Shown piece by piece: positions 8,141 through 15,929 of a stretch of 64,000 nucleotides of DNA (its first letter is position 1; the number at the start of each line of letters is the position of its first letter). The DNA comes from SG8-41 sp035649495 (GTDB lineage: Bacteria; Pseudomonadota; Gammaproteobacteria; Burkholderiales; SG8-41). The stretch lies in the NCBI GenBank assembly GCA_035649495.1, contig DASRJL010000106.1:1-64000 (forward strand). The letters run 5' to 3'. Both the position numbers and the translations under genes were made by a program. The notes below the pieces were generated by a model. That model saw nothing but the letters and a program-made list of their open reading frames with translations, ran no database searches and was not told the origin of the DNA.

Positions 8141-10504
8141 GTGGTTGATTCAATGACATTCACAGGCTTCGGCGCCTCCGTTCCGCGCAAGGAGGATCCC
8201 GCGCTTCTCCGCGGCGAAGGACAGTTCGTCGACGACATCCACTTGCCCGGGATGCTGCACGCCGCGTTCGTGCGCAGTCCCCACGCGCACGCCCGGGTGG
8301 GGAGGATAGACAAATCGGCGGCGCTCGCGGTTGCCGGCGTCCACGCGGTGCTCGCGTACGCCGACCTGCCGGAGTCCGTGCGCCGGCAAACGCTGCCGCT
8401 GCTGGTTCCGCACCCGGCGATCAGGCTCGCCCGGATGCCGTACGCGCTCGCGAAGGACGAGGTCTGCTATGCCGGCGAGCCGGTCGCGTGCGTGATCGCG
8501 GAGAGCCGCTATATCGCGGAGGACGCCGCCGACCGGGTGGAAGTGGAATACGAGGCGTTGCCCGCCGTGAGCGACTGCCGCGCCGCGCTCGAGCCGGGCG
8601 CCCCGCTCGCGCATGCGGGAACCGGATCGAACGTTGCGGCGCGTTTTCCCGTGAGGGTGGGCGATGCGGACCGGGCGTTCGCCGGCGCGGCGCACATATT
8701 TCGCGAGAAGCTGTATCAGCACCGCGGCGGCCCTTTCTCCATCGAGTGCCGCGGGGTCGTGGCGCGCTACGAGAGAGAGACGCAGTCCTATACGCTCTTC
8801 GTCTCCTCGCAGGGCGTCCACCGCCAGAAGCGCTGCATGCTCGACATGTTCGACCTGGGCGATCACCAGGTGCGTGTCGTCACGCCGGACGTGGGCGGCG
8901 GGTTCGGCCCCAAGGGCTCCTTCTATCCCGAGTACGTGAACGCCGCCGTGGCCGCGCGGCTCCTCGACCGGCCGGTGAAGTGGATAGAGGACCGGCGCGA
9001 GAACTTCCTCGCCACGCACCAGGAGCGCGACCAGTACTGGGACATGGAGATCGCCGTGGACGCCGCCGGGAAAATTGCCGGCGTCCGGGGACAGTTGATC
9101 CACGAAACCGGCGCCTACGTGCCGTGGGGCATCGTGCTGCCGTGGATCACCGCCACGACGGTGCCGGGGCCGTACGTGATTCCGCATTTCAAGCTCGACG
9201 TCGTCTCGGTGTTCACCAACAAGATCCAGACGACGCCCGTGCGCGGCGCGGGCCGGCCCGAGGCGGTGACGACGATGGAGCGGCTGATGGACCGCGTCGC
9301 GCGCGAGCTCGCGCTCGATCCCGCGGAAGTGCGCCGGCGCAACTTCATCCGGCCGGAGCAGATGCCGTACAACGTCGGCATCGTCTTCCGCGACGGACGG
9401 CCGGTCACCTACGACAGCGGCGACTATCCCGCGTGCCAGTCCGGCGCGCTCGGCGCCGCGAACTACGAGTCATTCGGAGAGCGGCAGGCCGTAGCGCGCC
9501 GGTCCGGCCGCCATATCGGCATCGGGATCGCGAACGCGGTCGAAGCGACGGGGTTGGGACCCTACGAGGGCGCCACGGTTCGCGTCTCGACCTCGGGGAA
9601 GATCGTCGTGTACACCGGCGCCACGCCGCAAGGACAGGCGCACAAGACCACGCTCGCCCAGATCGCCGCGGAGCAGCTCGGCGTGGATTATGACGACGTG
9701 ACGGTGGTGACCGCGGACACTTCCACGATCTCGCTGGGCATGGGCACCTTCGCGGCGCGCACCGCGGTCAACGCCGGATCCTCCGTGCACCTCGCCGCAG
9801 CAGCAGTGGCAAAAAAGGCGAAGGAACTGGCGGCCGGAATGATGGAGTGCGTCGAGGACGATCTGGAGGTCGCCAACGGCTACGTGCGGCTGAAGAGCGC
9901 GCCCGACGTGCGGAAGAGCCTGCGCGAGATCGCGGTAAAGGCGATCGGCACGCCCGGCTTTTCAATGGCGGGTGGTCTCACCCCGGGCCTCGAGCACACG
10001 TCGTATTTCACGCCCGACCAGTCGGTGTACTCCAACGGCACGCATGTCGCGGAGGTCGAGGTGGACATCGAGACCGGCGCAGTCGCGATCCTGCGCTACA
10101 CGGTCGCGCACGACTGCGGCCGCGTGATCAATCCCATGGTCGTCGACGGCCAGGTCGTGGGCGGCGTCGCTCACGGCGTCGGCAACGCGCTCTTCGAGCG
10201 CATGGTGTACGACGAGGAGGCGCAGCCACTTTCCACGAATTTCGGCGAGTACCTGCTGCCGCTCGCGACCGACGTGCCGCGCGTCACCCTCGTGCACCTG
10301 GAAACGCCTTCCCCGCTGAATCCGCTGGGCATCAAGGGCGCAGGGGAAGGCGGCACGATACCCGCGATCGCCGCGATCGTCGCGGCCGTCGAGAACGCGC
10401 TCGCACCGTTCGGCGTGACCATAGCCGAGGCGCCGATCACGCCGCAGCGCATCGTGGAGCTGCTCGGCGAGCACGCCCGGCAATACGCAGAAGAACGGGC
10501 CTGA
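8141..10504 (+). CDS. Molybdopterin-binding large subunit (CoxL / xanthine dehydrogenase family)
   Basis: A 787-residue molybdenum-cofactor subunit. I start it at GTG 8141 because AGGGG (8131-8135) lies 5 bases upstream; ATG 8153 is the alternative. Motifs: RKEDPALLRGEGQFVDDI at the N-terminus, HRGGPFSIECRG, DVGGGFGPKG (cofactor binding), TTPVRGAGRPEAVTTMERL, and IKGAGEGGTIPA near the C-terminus with the conserved active-site glutamate. The VRGAGR loop is the form II / general hydroxylase type, not the AYxCSFR loop of form I CO dehydrogenase. It therefore likely hydroxylates an organic substrate, perhaps a product of the neighbouring decarboxylase (inference). Confidence 0.93.
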   Translation: MVDSMTFTGFGASVPRKEDPALLRGEGQFVDDIHLPGMLHAAFVRSPHAHARVGRIDKSAALAVAGVHAVLAYADLPESVRRQTLPLLVPHPAIRLARMPYALAKDEVCYAGEPVACVIAESRYIAEDAADRVEVEYEALPAVSDCRAALEPGAPLAHAGTGSNVAARFPVRVGDADRAFAGAAHIFREKLYQHRGGPFSIECRGVVARYERETQSYTLFVSSQGVHRQKRCMLDMFDLGDHQVRVVTPDVGGGFGPKGSFYPEYVNAAVAARLLDRPVKWIEDRRENFLATHQERDQYWDMEIAVDAAGKIAGVRGQLIHETGAYVPWGIVLPWITATTVPGPYVIPHFKLDVVSVFTNKIQTTPVRGAGRPEAVTTMERLMDRVARELALDPAEVRRRNFIRPEQMPYNVGIVFRDGRPVTYDSGDYPACQSGALGAANYESFGERQAVARRSGRHIGIGIANAVEATGLGPYEGATVRVSTSGKIVVYTGATPQGQAHKTTLAQIAAEQLGVDYDDVTVVTADTSTISLGMGTFAARTAVNAGSSVHLAAAAVAKKAKELAAGMMECVEDDLEVANGYVRLKSAPDVRKSLREIAVKAIGTPGFSMAGGLTPGLEHTSYFTPDQSVYSNGTHVAEVEVDIETGAVAILRYTVAHDCGRVINPMVVDGQVVGGVAHGVGNALFERMVYDEEAQPLSTNFGEYLLPLATDVPRVTLVHLETPSPLNPLGIKGAGEGGTIPAIAAIVAAVENALAPFGVTIAEAPITPQRIVELLGEHARQYAEERA

Positions 10505-10511
10505 CTTAGGT

Positions 10512-10582
10512 GCGCCTATCAAAATGGAGGATAGGCGCCCTAATGTAGGGGAGTATGAGGGGAGTGTCCCCTCATTTGTTAG
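10512..10582 (+). repeat. Two-hairpin intergenic element, copy 1
   Basis: A 9-bp stem (10512-10520 with 10530-10538, GCGCCTATC/GATAGGCGC) is followed by a conserved block containing TAATGTAGGGGAGTATGAG and a second hairpin ATGAGGGGA-GTG-TCCCCTCAT. The same arrangement with a different first stem occurs at 50856-50924. It lies in the leader of the propeller lipoprotein gene. Confidence 0.85.
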
Positions 10583-10601
10583 GTACTCGAAGGGAGATTC
10601 G

Positions 10602-11756
10602 ATGGACACGCGCATCCGTGGCGCCGCCGCCCTGCTTGCCACTGCGGCATTTCTCGGTCTGTACGCGTGCGGGAGCACGACCCCGCAATCCGGCCCCGCG
10701 CGCGAAGTGCCTAGATTCGAGGCCGATCCGTCCTGGCCGAAGCTGCCTGACAAGTGGGTGTGGGGGCAGGTATCCAGTGTGGCGCTCGACGAGCGGGACC
10801 ACGCCTGGATACTGCAGCGGCCGGGCTCGATCAGAACCGACCAGAAAGGCCGCGCCGCGCCGCCCGTGATGGAGTTCGACGCCGCCGGTGTATTCGTCCA
10901 GGGCTGGGGCGGCCCCGGCGAGGGCTACGACTGGCCGGAAATCGAGCACGGCATCTACGTCGATCCCAAGGGCTATGTCTGGATCGGCGGCAACGGCAAG
11001 ACGGACCACAGCCTCCTCAAGTTCACGCGGGACGGAAAGTTCCTGATGCAGATCGGCCGCAAGGGCGAGAGCAAGGGCAACGCCGACACCCGGAACGTGC
11101 GGCAGGCCGCCGACACGTTCGTCCACGCGAAAACCAACGAGCTCTTCGTGGCCGACGGCTACGGCAACAGCCGCATCATCGTGTTCGACGCCGACACCGG
11201 CGCGTTCAAGCGCATGTGGGGCGCTTTCGGCAAACCTCCCTCCGACAAGGTGCCCCCCAAACCCAAGGTTGCGGAGGAGTCGCGCATACCCGCCATGGAG
11301 GAAAAGGGAGATGGTCCGGGCCAATTCGAACGCCCCGTGCACGCCGCGCGCGTATCGAAGGACGACCTCGTCTACGTCTCCGACCGCGGCGGCAAGCGCG
11401 TCCAGGTGTTCACACTCGAAGGTAAATTCGTCGCGCAGGCGTTCATAGACCGCTGGTGCGAGGCGCCCCATTGCGGCAACGGGCAGACGGTCGCCAGCAC
11501 GGCGTTTTCCCACGATCCCGGCCAGCGGTTTCTGTACGTCGCGAGCCGCAGCCCCGCCCGGATCTGGGTGCTCGACCGAAAAACGCTGGAGCCCCTGTAT
11601 GCCTTCGGGCGGCCCGGCGTGGGGCCCGGCGAGTTCTACGTCCTGCACCACATGAACGTGGACTCGAAGGGCAATCTCTACACCACGGAAGTCCAGGATG
11701 GGAAACGCGCCCAGAGGTTTCTGTTCAAGGGTCTGGTCCGGGAAACCCCGCGATAA
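10602..11756 (+). CDS. NHL-type six-bladed beta-propeller lipoprotein
   Basis: A 384-residue exported protein. The start at ATG 10602 has AGGGAG upstream. The signal peptide ends in a lipobox (LYACGS), so the cysteine near residue 24 would be lipidated. Propeller-type repeats are visible as HAWILQRPGS, GYVWIGGNGKTDHSLLKFT, NELFVADGYGNSRIIVFD, DLVYVSDRGGKRVQVFT and FLYVASRSPARIWVLDR. NHL propellers bind ligands or proteins or act as lyases or lactonases; no catalytic assignment is possible here. It is paralogous to the protein at 51969-53090. It precedes the 344-residue and selenoprotein genes on the same strand. Confidence 0.88.
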   Translation: MDTRIRGAAALLATAAFLGLYACGSTTPQSGPAREVPRFEADPSWPKLPDKWVWGQVSSVALDERDHAWILQRPGSIRTDQKGRAAPPVMEFDAAGVFVQGWGGPGEGYDWPEIEHGIYVDPKGYVWIGGNGKTDHSLLKFTRDGKFLMQIGRKGESKGNADTRNVRQAADTFVHAKTNELFVADGYGNSRIIVFDADTGAFKRMWGAFGKPPSDKVPPKPKVAEESRIPAMEEKGDGPGQFERPVHAARVSKDDLVYVSDRGGKRVQVFTLEGKFVAQAFIDRWCEAPHCGNGQTVASTAFSHDPGQRFLYVASRSPARIWVLDRKTLEPLYAFGRPGVGPGEFYVLHHMNVDSKGNLYTTEVQDGKRAQRFLFKGLVRETPR

Positions 11757-11831
11757 CGTGTTTGACAGGCACGCCCGCCTGCCGCATAAAGCGTTAGAAT
11801 CTTCAACCACTACCCTTGGAGAGAAGCAGCA

Positions 11832-12866
11832 ATGGAACTGACCTCACGCCGCCATACTGTCGCCGACACCGACGGGGCCATGGAGTACTGTTACACGAAT
11901 GGCTGGAGTGATGGCTTCCCCGTCGTCCCGCCGACCGAAGAGCGCATTGTCGGCATGCTCGCGGCAGCGGGGCTGGAGCCGTCTTACCAGTGCGCCTTCA
12001 TCGAGAACCGCCAGATCTCGGTCACCGCCGAGAAGGTCGCGATCAACGCCGTGATGGCCGGCTGCAAAGCCGAGTACTTCCCGGTCGTCGTCGCGGCCGT
12101 CGAGGCGATCGGCGACCCGCTCTACGGCTATCACGGGCCGGCGACCAGCACGGGTGGCTCGGCCGTCTTCATGTGCGTGAACGGCCCGATCGCGAAAGAG
12201 ATCGGCATGAACTCCGGTGACAACCTCTTCGGTCCAGGCTGGCGCGCGAATTCGACCATAGGCCGGGCGGTGCGCCTCGTCATGCGCAACACGATCGGCA
12301 CGCTCCCCGGCGAGCTCGACCGCAGCAGCCTCGGTCACGGCGGCAAGTTCAGCTTCTGCATCGCGGAGAACGAGGAAGACAGCCCGTGGCCGCCGTTTCA
12401 CACGACGCGCGGCTTCAGGAAGGACCAGAACGCGGTGACGGTGTTCGCGGCCCTCGCACCGCACCAGTATTCGAACCAGCTCTCCTCGACGCCCGACGGG
12501 ATACTCAAGACAGCGTGTGCCCAGATGAAGATTTCCGCCGGTTCGGGCCGGCATCCGCAGTACGCGATGGTCTTCGCAGGCGAGCACCAGGTGACCATCA
12601 AGAAGAACGGCTGGACCCGCGAGCAGGTGCAGGAGTACGTGTTCGAGCACGCGCAGATCCCCGTTGCCGAGCTGAAGCGCAACTTCATCATCGCCGGCGA
12701 CATCACGCCGGACGACGAGCGCACCATGAAGCCCATAGTCGCCAAGCCGCAGGATCTGCTGGTGTTCGCGGCGGGCGGCAAGGCCGGCGTGCAATCGGCG
12801 TATATTCCCGGCTGGGGCTCCACGGCGGGCTCGCAGAGCGTTACCAGGGAGATTCGAAAGGCGTAA
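11832..12866 (+). CDS. Conserved protein of unknown function, upstream partner of the UGSC selenoprotein
   Basis: A 344-residue protein I cannot assign to an enzyme class. Visible features: N-terminal GWSDGFPVVPPTEERIVGML, a glycine-rich centre (YGYHGPATSTGGSAVFMCVN and LGHGGKFSFCIAENEEDSPW), and a C-terminal VFAAGGKAGVQSAYIPGWGS. There is no signal peptide or membrane segment. A GGAGAG ribosome site precedes the ATG. It sits 87 bp upstream of the UGSC selenoprotein on the same strand. From memory, proteins with the GWSDG-PVVPPTEE start occur beside UGSC proteins, which suggests the two form one redox or catalytic unit; this is inference. Confidence 0.8.
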   Translation: MELTSRRHTVADTDGAMEYCYTNGWSDGFPVVPPTEERIVGMLAAAGLEPSYQCAFIENRQISVTAEKVAINAVMAGCKAEYFPVVVAAVEAIGDPLYGYHGPATSTGGSAVFMCVNGPIAKEIGMNSGDNLFGPGWRANSTIGRAVRLVMRNTIGTLPGELDRSSLGHGGKFSFCIAENEEDSPWPPFHTTRGFRKDQNAVTVFAALAPHQYSNQLSSTPDGILKTACAQMKISAGSGRHPQYAMVFAGEHQVTIKKNGWTREQVQEYVFEHAQIPVAELKRNFIIAGDITPDDERTMKPIVAKPQDLLVFAAGGKAGVQSAYIPGWGSTAGSQSVTREIRKA

Positions 12867-12867
12867 C

Positions 12868-12931
12868 CACAGACCGGAGACCAGAGCCGGGATCCCAGTC
12901 CCTGGTCTCCAGCCCCAGTCTCTAGTCCCTA
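12868..12931. repeat. AGTCCCTGGTCTC-word inverted array
   Basis: The left part (12871-12893) is an inverse of the right part (12894-12931). Both are built from AGTCYCTRGTCTC-type words. The same word family fills the spacer at 59795-59868. It lies between the 344-residue gene and the selenoprotein ribosome site. Confidence 0.8.
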
Positions 12932-12953
12932 AGTTCAGAAAAGGAGGTAGCAG

Positions 12954-13490
12954 ATGCCCATACAGATCTTCGACCCAACAACCGAGGCCACCGCGCGCAA
13001 GATCAACTACGCGCCGCGGCCGAAGTCCCTGAAGGGGCTGCGGGTAGGCCTGGTGGACAACACCAAGCACAATTCCGACCAGCTGCTCCTGCGCATTGCC
13101 GACATACTGGAGCGCGAGCACGGCGCCAAGGCGCACATCATCCGCAAGAAGAAAAGCTCGGGCGTCGCGCCGCACGCCGAGATCGTGGACGAATACAAGG
13201 CCGCCTGCGACGTCGTCGTCGCCGGCGTTGGCGACTGAGGGTCGTGCTCGTCGGGCAGTGTGCTCGACAGTATAGTTTTCGAACAGCACGGCATTCCGTC
13301 GGCGTCCCTCATCACGGACGTGTTCAGGGCAACGGGCAAGGCGATGGCCCGGACGTGGGGCGTGCCGGAGTTCAAGTTCCTCGAGGTTCCCCATCCGATA
13401 GCGAACCTGACCGACGCGATGCTCGACCAGCGTGCGGCGGAAATCACACCCCAGGTGGTGAAGCTTCTGCTGGAAGGGCAGAAGGCGTGA
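12954..13490 (+). CDS. UGSC-family selenoprotein (in-frame TGA = selenocysteine 95)
   Basis: Strong ribosome site AGGAGGT (12942-12948), then a frame running to TGA 13236-13238 after VVVAGVGD. The same frame continues without a stop to 13488-13490. Reading TGA as selenocysteine gives 178 residues with the motif GVGD-U-GSC at U95/C98, followed by SSGSVLDSIVFEQHGIPSAS. UGSC-motif proteins are a known selenoprotein family, with Cys homologues reading CGSC (established knowledge). U-x-x-C resembles a redox-active site. The hairpin needed for recoding is at 13250-13268. The function is unknown. Selenium genes (selA, selB, selC, selD) are not in the window. A default caller would report a false 94-residue protein ending at 13238. 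Confidence 0.9.
13236..13238 (+). other. Selenocysteine UGA codon
   Basis: This in-frame TGA is predicted to be recoded as selenocysteine. It falls exactly at the first position of the U-G-S-C motif, where Cys homologues have cysteine, and the frame stays open for 83 codons afterwards. Confidence 0.88.
13250..13268 (+). promoter_or_regulatory. Candidate bacterial SECIS hairpin
   Basis: GTCGGGC (13250-13256) pairs with GCTCGAC (13262-13268), giving seven pairs including one G-U, around a five-base loop AGTGT. The stem begins 12 bases and the loop 19 bases after the UGA, within the usual distance for bacterial SECIS elements. The loop has G second and U third, as expected for SelB recognition. 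It lies wholly inside the coding sequence. Confidence 0.75.
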
Positions 13491-13512
13491 TTCGTGATTG
13501 GTGATTGGTGTT
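13489..13512. repeat. GTGATTG word array
   Basis: Three words of GTGATTS type in tandem overlap the selenoprotein stop codon and continue into the spacer. The same word family forms the inverted array at 23012-23104 and a short array at 25670-25690. Confidence 0.7.
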
Positions 13513-13522
13513 AAGGAAGTTT

Positions 13523-13577
13523 CCCCTCCTGCTTGAGGAGGGGCAAAGCAGGCGGGGCGGTTTGAGAATCCCCGCCT
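13523..13577 (+). terminator. Two hairpins with T-run between selenoprotein and Bug gene
   Basis: CCCCTCCT-gcttg-AGGAGGGG (13523-13543) is followed by AGGCGGGG (13550-13557) pairing with CCCCGCCT (13570-13577), and then by GTTTTTTA. The second hairpin plus T-run has the form of an intrinsic terminator for the upstream operon. It overlaps the presumed N-terminal coding region of the next gene. The inner CCCCTCCT hairpin family recurs at 14586-14662. Confidence 0.6.
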
Positions 13578-14554
13578 GTTTTTTATTTCTGCGGCGAACG
13601 CTGATACTCGCGGGCTTGTCGGCGCTGGCCGCAACCAGCGCTTCCATTGCGGCAGAGCCCGCCTACCCCACTCGCGCGGTGCGGCTGATCGTTCCGTTCG
13701 CGCCCGGCGGCTCGGACATCATCGCGCGCATGCTTGCGCCGAGGTTGAGCGAGAAGCTCGGCCAGTCGTTCGTGGTCGAGAACCGGGCGGGCGCGGCGAG
13801 CGTGCTGGGTACCGACATGGTCGCGAAGGCGCCGCCTGACGGCTACACGGTGCTCTTCTGCACCGCATCGCATGCCGCAACCGCGGTTTTTCTGAAGAAG
13901 CTTCCCTATGACCCGGTGCGGGACTTCGAGTCGGTGGCGTCGGTCGGCGCGGTGCCGTTCGTGCTCGTCACGCATCCCGCGCTGCCGGTGAAATCGGTGA
14001 AGGAGTTCATCACCTTCGCAAGGTCGCGTCCCGGGCAGTTGTTCTACTCCTCCGCCGGCACGGGCGGCATCGGACACCTGGCCAACGAGCTGTTCGCAAA
14101 GGAAACCGGCATCAAGGTCACGCACGTGCCGTACAAGGGCACCGGGCCCATGCTGACGGCGCTTCTCGTCGGCGAGGTCCAGTTCTCGATGCCCCAGGTG
14201 AGCGGCGCGCTGGCGATAATACAGGCGGGGAAAGCGCGGACGCTGGGCGTCGCGGCCGCGCAGCGCATGCCGATGGCGCCGGAGATCCCGACCTTGCGGG
14301 AGGCAGGCGTGGATCACGTCAGCGGCACCTGGTACGGCGTACTCGCGCCGCGCGGCGCACCGCGCCAGGCGATCGACGTCCTCAACCGGGAGATCAACAC
14401 ACAGCTGAAGGACACCGCGTTTCGCGAGCAGCTGACCGCGCGCGGGCTGGTGCTGGACATCATGGCGCCGCAGGAATTCGCCGCCTTCGTGAAGAACGAG
14501 ATCGACAAGTGGCGCGGCGTGATGCGCGCTGCCGGTATCAAGCAGGAGGAATAA
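13562..14554 (+). CDS. Bug/TctC-family substrate-binding protein, start uncertain
   Basis: Mature region from EPAYPTRAVRLIVPFAPGGS with VVENRAGA, AKAPPDGYTVLF, HLANELFAKETGI and VPYKGTGPMLTALL marks a Bug protein. The signal-peptide core is RRTLILAGLSALAATSASIAA. No ATG precedes it. I place the start at TTG 13562, giving 330 residues; TTG 13505 is also in frame. Either way, the first codons lie in the terminator-like repeat at 13523-13577, so translation initiation here is unusual. It is on the same strand as the selenoprotein, 71 bp after its stop. Confidence 0.85.
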   Translation: MRIPACFLFLRRTLILAGLSALAATSASIAAEPAYPTRAVRLIVPFAPGGSDIIARMLAPRLSEKLGQSFVVENRAGAASVLGTDMVAKAPPDGYTVLFCTASHAATAVFLKKLPYDPVRDFESVASVGAVPFVLVTHPALPVKSVKEFITFARSRPGQLFYSSAGTGGIGHLANELFAKETGIKVTHVPYKGTGPMLTALLVGEVQFSMPQVSGALAIIQAGKARTLGVAAAQRMPMAPEIPTLREAGVDHVSGTWYGVLAPRGAPRQAIDVLNREINTQLKDTAFREQLTARGLVLDIMAPQEFAAFVKNEIDKWRGVMRAAGIKQEE

Positions 14555-14567
14555 GTCCCAGACCACC

Positions 14568-14690
14568 CCGCCCGCGTTGCGGGCACCCCTCCTATATGAA
14601 GGAGGGGATTTCCTTCCAGCACGTCGGCAGCTGTTCTTCTCCCCTCCTACGACGAGGAGGGGTGGCGCGCGAAGACCGCCGGGGTGGTCC
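14568..14690. repeat. Clover-like palindromic element (GACCACCCCG ... CGGGGTGGTC)
   Basis: The outer arms GACCACCCCG (14570-14579) and CGGGGTGGTC (14680-14689) are inverse. Inside are two hairpins of the same sequence, CCCCTCCT-atatga-AGGAGGGG (14586-14607) and CCCCTCCT-acgacg-AGGAGGGG (14641-14662). It fills the spacer between two convergent genes and may act as a bidirectional terminator, though it has no T-run. Confidence 0.8.
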
Positions 14691-14703
14691 GAGTCGAATC
14701 CCG

Positions 14704-15894
14704 TCAGGATTGTTCCTCGAAGAGAGTCGCCGTCTGCGCCACGGACGACCGAGCCTCGCCGGACACCACCGCACCCGGCCGGCTCAACGCCCCGGTTCTC
14801 ACACCCAGCAACCGGATGCGCCGGTCGAGCGGCACGCGCTTCAGGCACTCGCCGGCGGCGCGGCGGATGGCGGCGGCGTCGCGCGTGGGCGATTCCAGCG
14901 TGCGATCGCGGGTGACGGTCTTGAAGTTGTCGTAGCGCAGCTTGATCCCTATGGTCTTGCCGACGTAGCCCTTCCTCTCCAGATCGCCGGCGACTTTCAC
15001 GCACAGATCGGTGAAGATGCGCGACAGCCGCTCCCGGTCGCGCACCGGGTGCAAATCGTGCTCGAAGGTGGTCTCGCGGCTCACCGATTTCGCCTCGCGG
15101 TAGGTAACGACGCCCCGCTCGTCCCGTCCATGCGCCGCCTCGTGCATCCAGGCGCCATAGCTTTCGCCGAACTCCCGCACGAGCAGCTCCCGACCGGCCC
15201 GCGCCAGCTCCCCTATCGTGTCGATGCCGAGCGCCGCGAGGCGCGCCGCCGCTTTGGGGCCTATGCCGTTCACCTTGCGCGCCGCGAGCGGCCAGACGCG
15301 CGCGGCAATGTCCGCCTCGGTGACGACGGTGAGGCCGCCGGGCTTGTCCAGCTCGGACGCGATCTTGGAGAGCAGCTTGTTGGGCGTGATGCCGATCGAG
15401 CAGGAGAGTCCCGTCGCCTCGCGCACCGAGCGTTGTATGTCCGTCGCGATAACCCGCGCCCGCACCCACGGGTCGGGCGAGCCGTCCGCCGCCCCTGCTT
15501 CGACGAGTTCCGTCAGATCGATGTAGATCTCGTCGATACCGCGGTCCTCGACGCAGGGAGCGACCGTGCGAACCGCCTCCTTGAAGAGCCGCGAGTAGCG
15601 CCGGTACTCGTCGAAATCGGCGGGCAGCAGCAGCGCCTCCGGCGCCAGCTTCGCCGCCTTCATGAGCCCCATGCCCGAGTGCAGCCCGTATTTCCGCGCC
15701 TCGTAGGTGGCGGTGGTGATGACGCCCCGGCCGCTGTATTCGCGCAGCGTCGGAATCGCCCCCTCTTCCGCGGTTCGCCGCCGGCCGCCGATCACCAGGG
15801 GCCTGCCGCGCAGCTCCGGGTAGCGCAACAGCTCGACCGACGCATAGAACGCGTCCATGTCCAGGTGGGCGATGAAGCGGGCGGCCATGGCCAT
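14704..15894 (-). CDS. dinB: DNA polymerase IV (Y-family)
   Basis: A 396-residue translesion polymerase. N-terminal HLDMDAFYASVE carries the first catalytic aspartate. GIDEIYIDLTE carries the second acidic pair, with Ile where many family members have Ala. SCSIGITPNKLLSKIASELDKP is the palm and finger region, followed by a helix-hairpin-helix (VNGIGPKAAARLAALGIDTI) and the little-finger domain. The C-terminal QTATLFEEQ fits a beta-clamp binding motif (Q-x3-LF). It copies across damaged bases in the cytoplasm. Divergent from the TauD-type gene, with 35 bp between starts. Confidence 0.96.
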   Translation of the reverse strand: MAMAARFIAHLDMDAFYASVELLRYPELRGRPLVIGGRRRTAEEGAIPTLREYSGRGVITTATYEARKYGLHSGMGLMKAAKLAPEALLLPADFDEYRRYSRLFKEAVRTVAPCVEDRGIDEIYIDLTELVEAGAADGSPDPWVRARVIATDIQRSVREATGLSCSIGITPNKLLSKIASELDKPGGLTVVTEADIAARVWPLAARKVNGIGPKAAARLAALGIDTIGELARAGRELLVREFGESYGAWMHEAAHGRDERGVVTYREAKSVSRETTFEHDLHPVRDRERLSRIFTDLCVKVAGDLERKGYVGKTIGIKLRYDNFKTVTRDRTLESPTRDAAAIRRAAGECLKRVPLDRRIRLLGVRTGALSRPGAVVSGEARSSVAQTATLFEEQS

Positions 15895-15929
15895 AGTCTA
15901 TACTTGGGCCGGATTTACGGAGGACGCGA

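Noticed and set aside
8141..10504. CO dehydrogenase (form I coxL)
   Set aside because: The active-site loop reads VRGAGR, not AYxCSFR, so aerobic CO oxidation is not supported.
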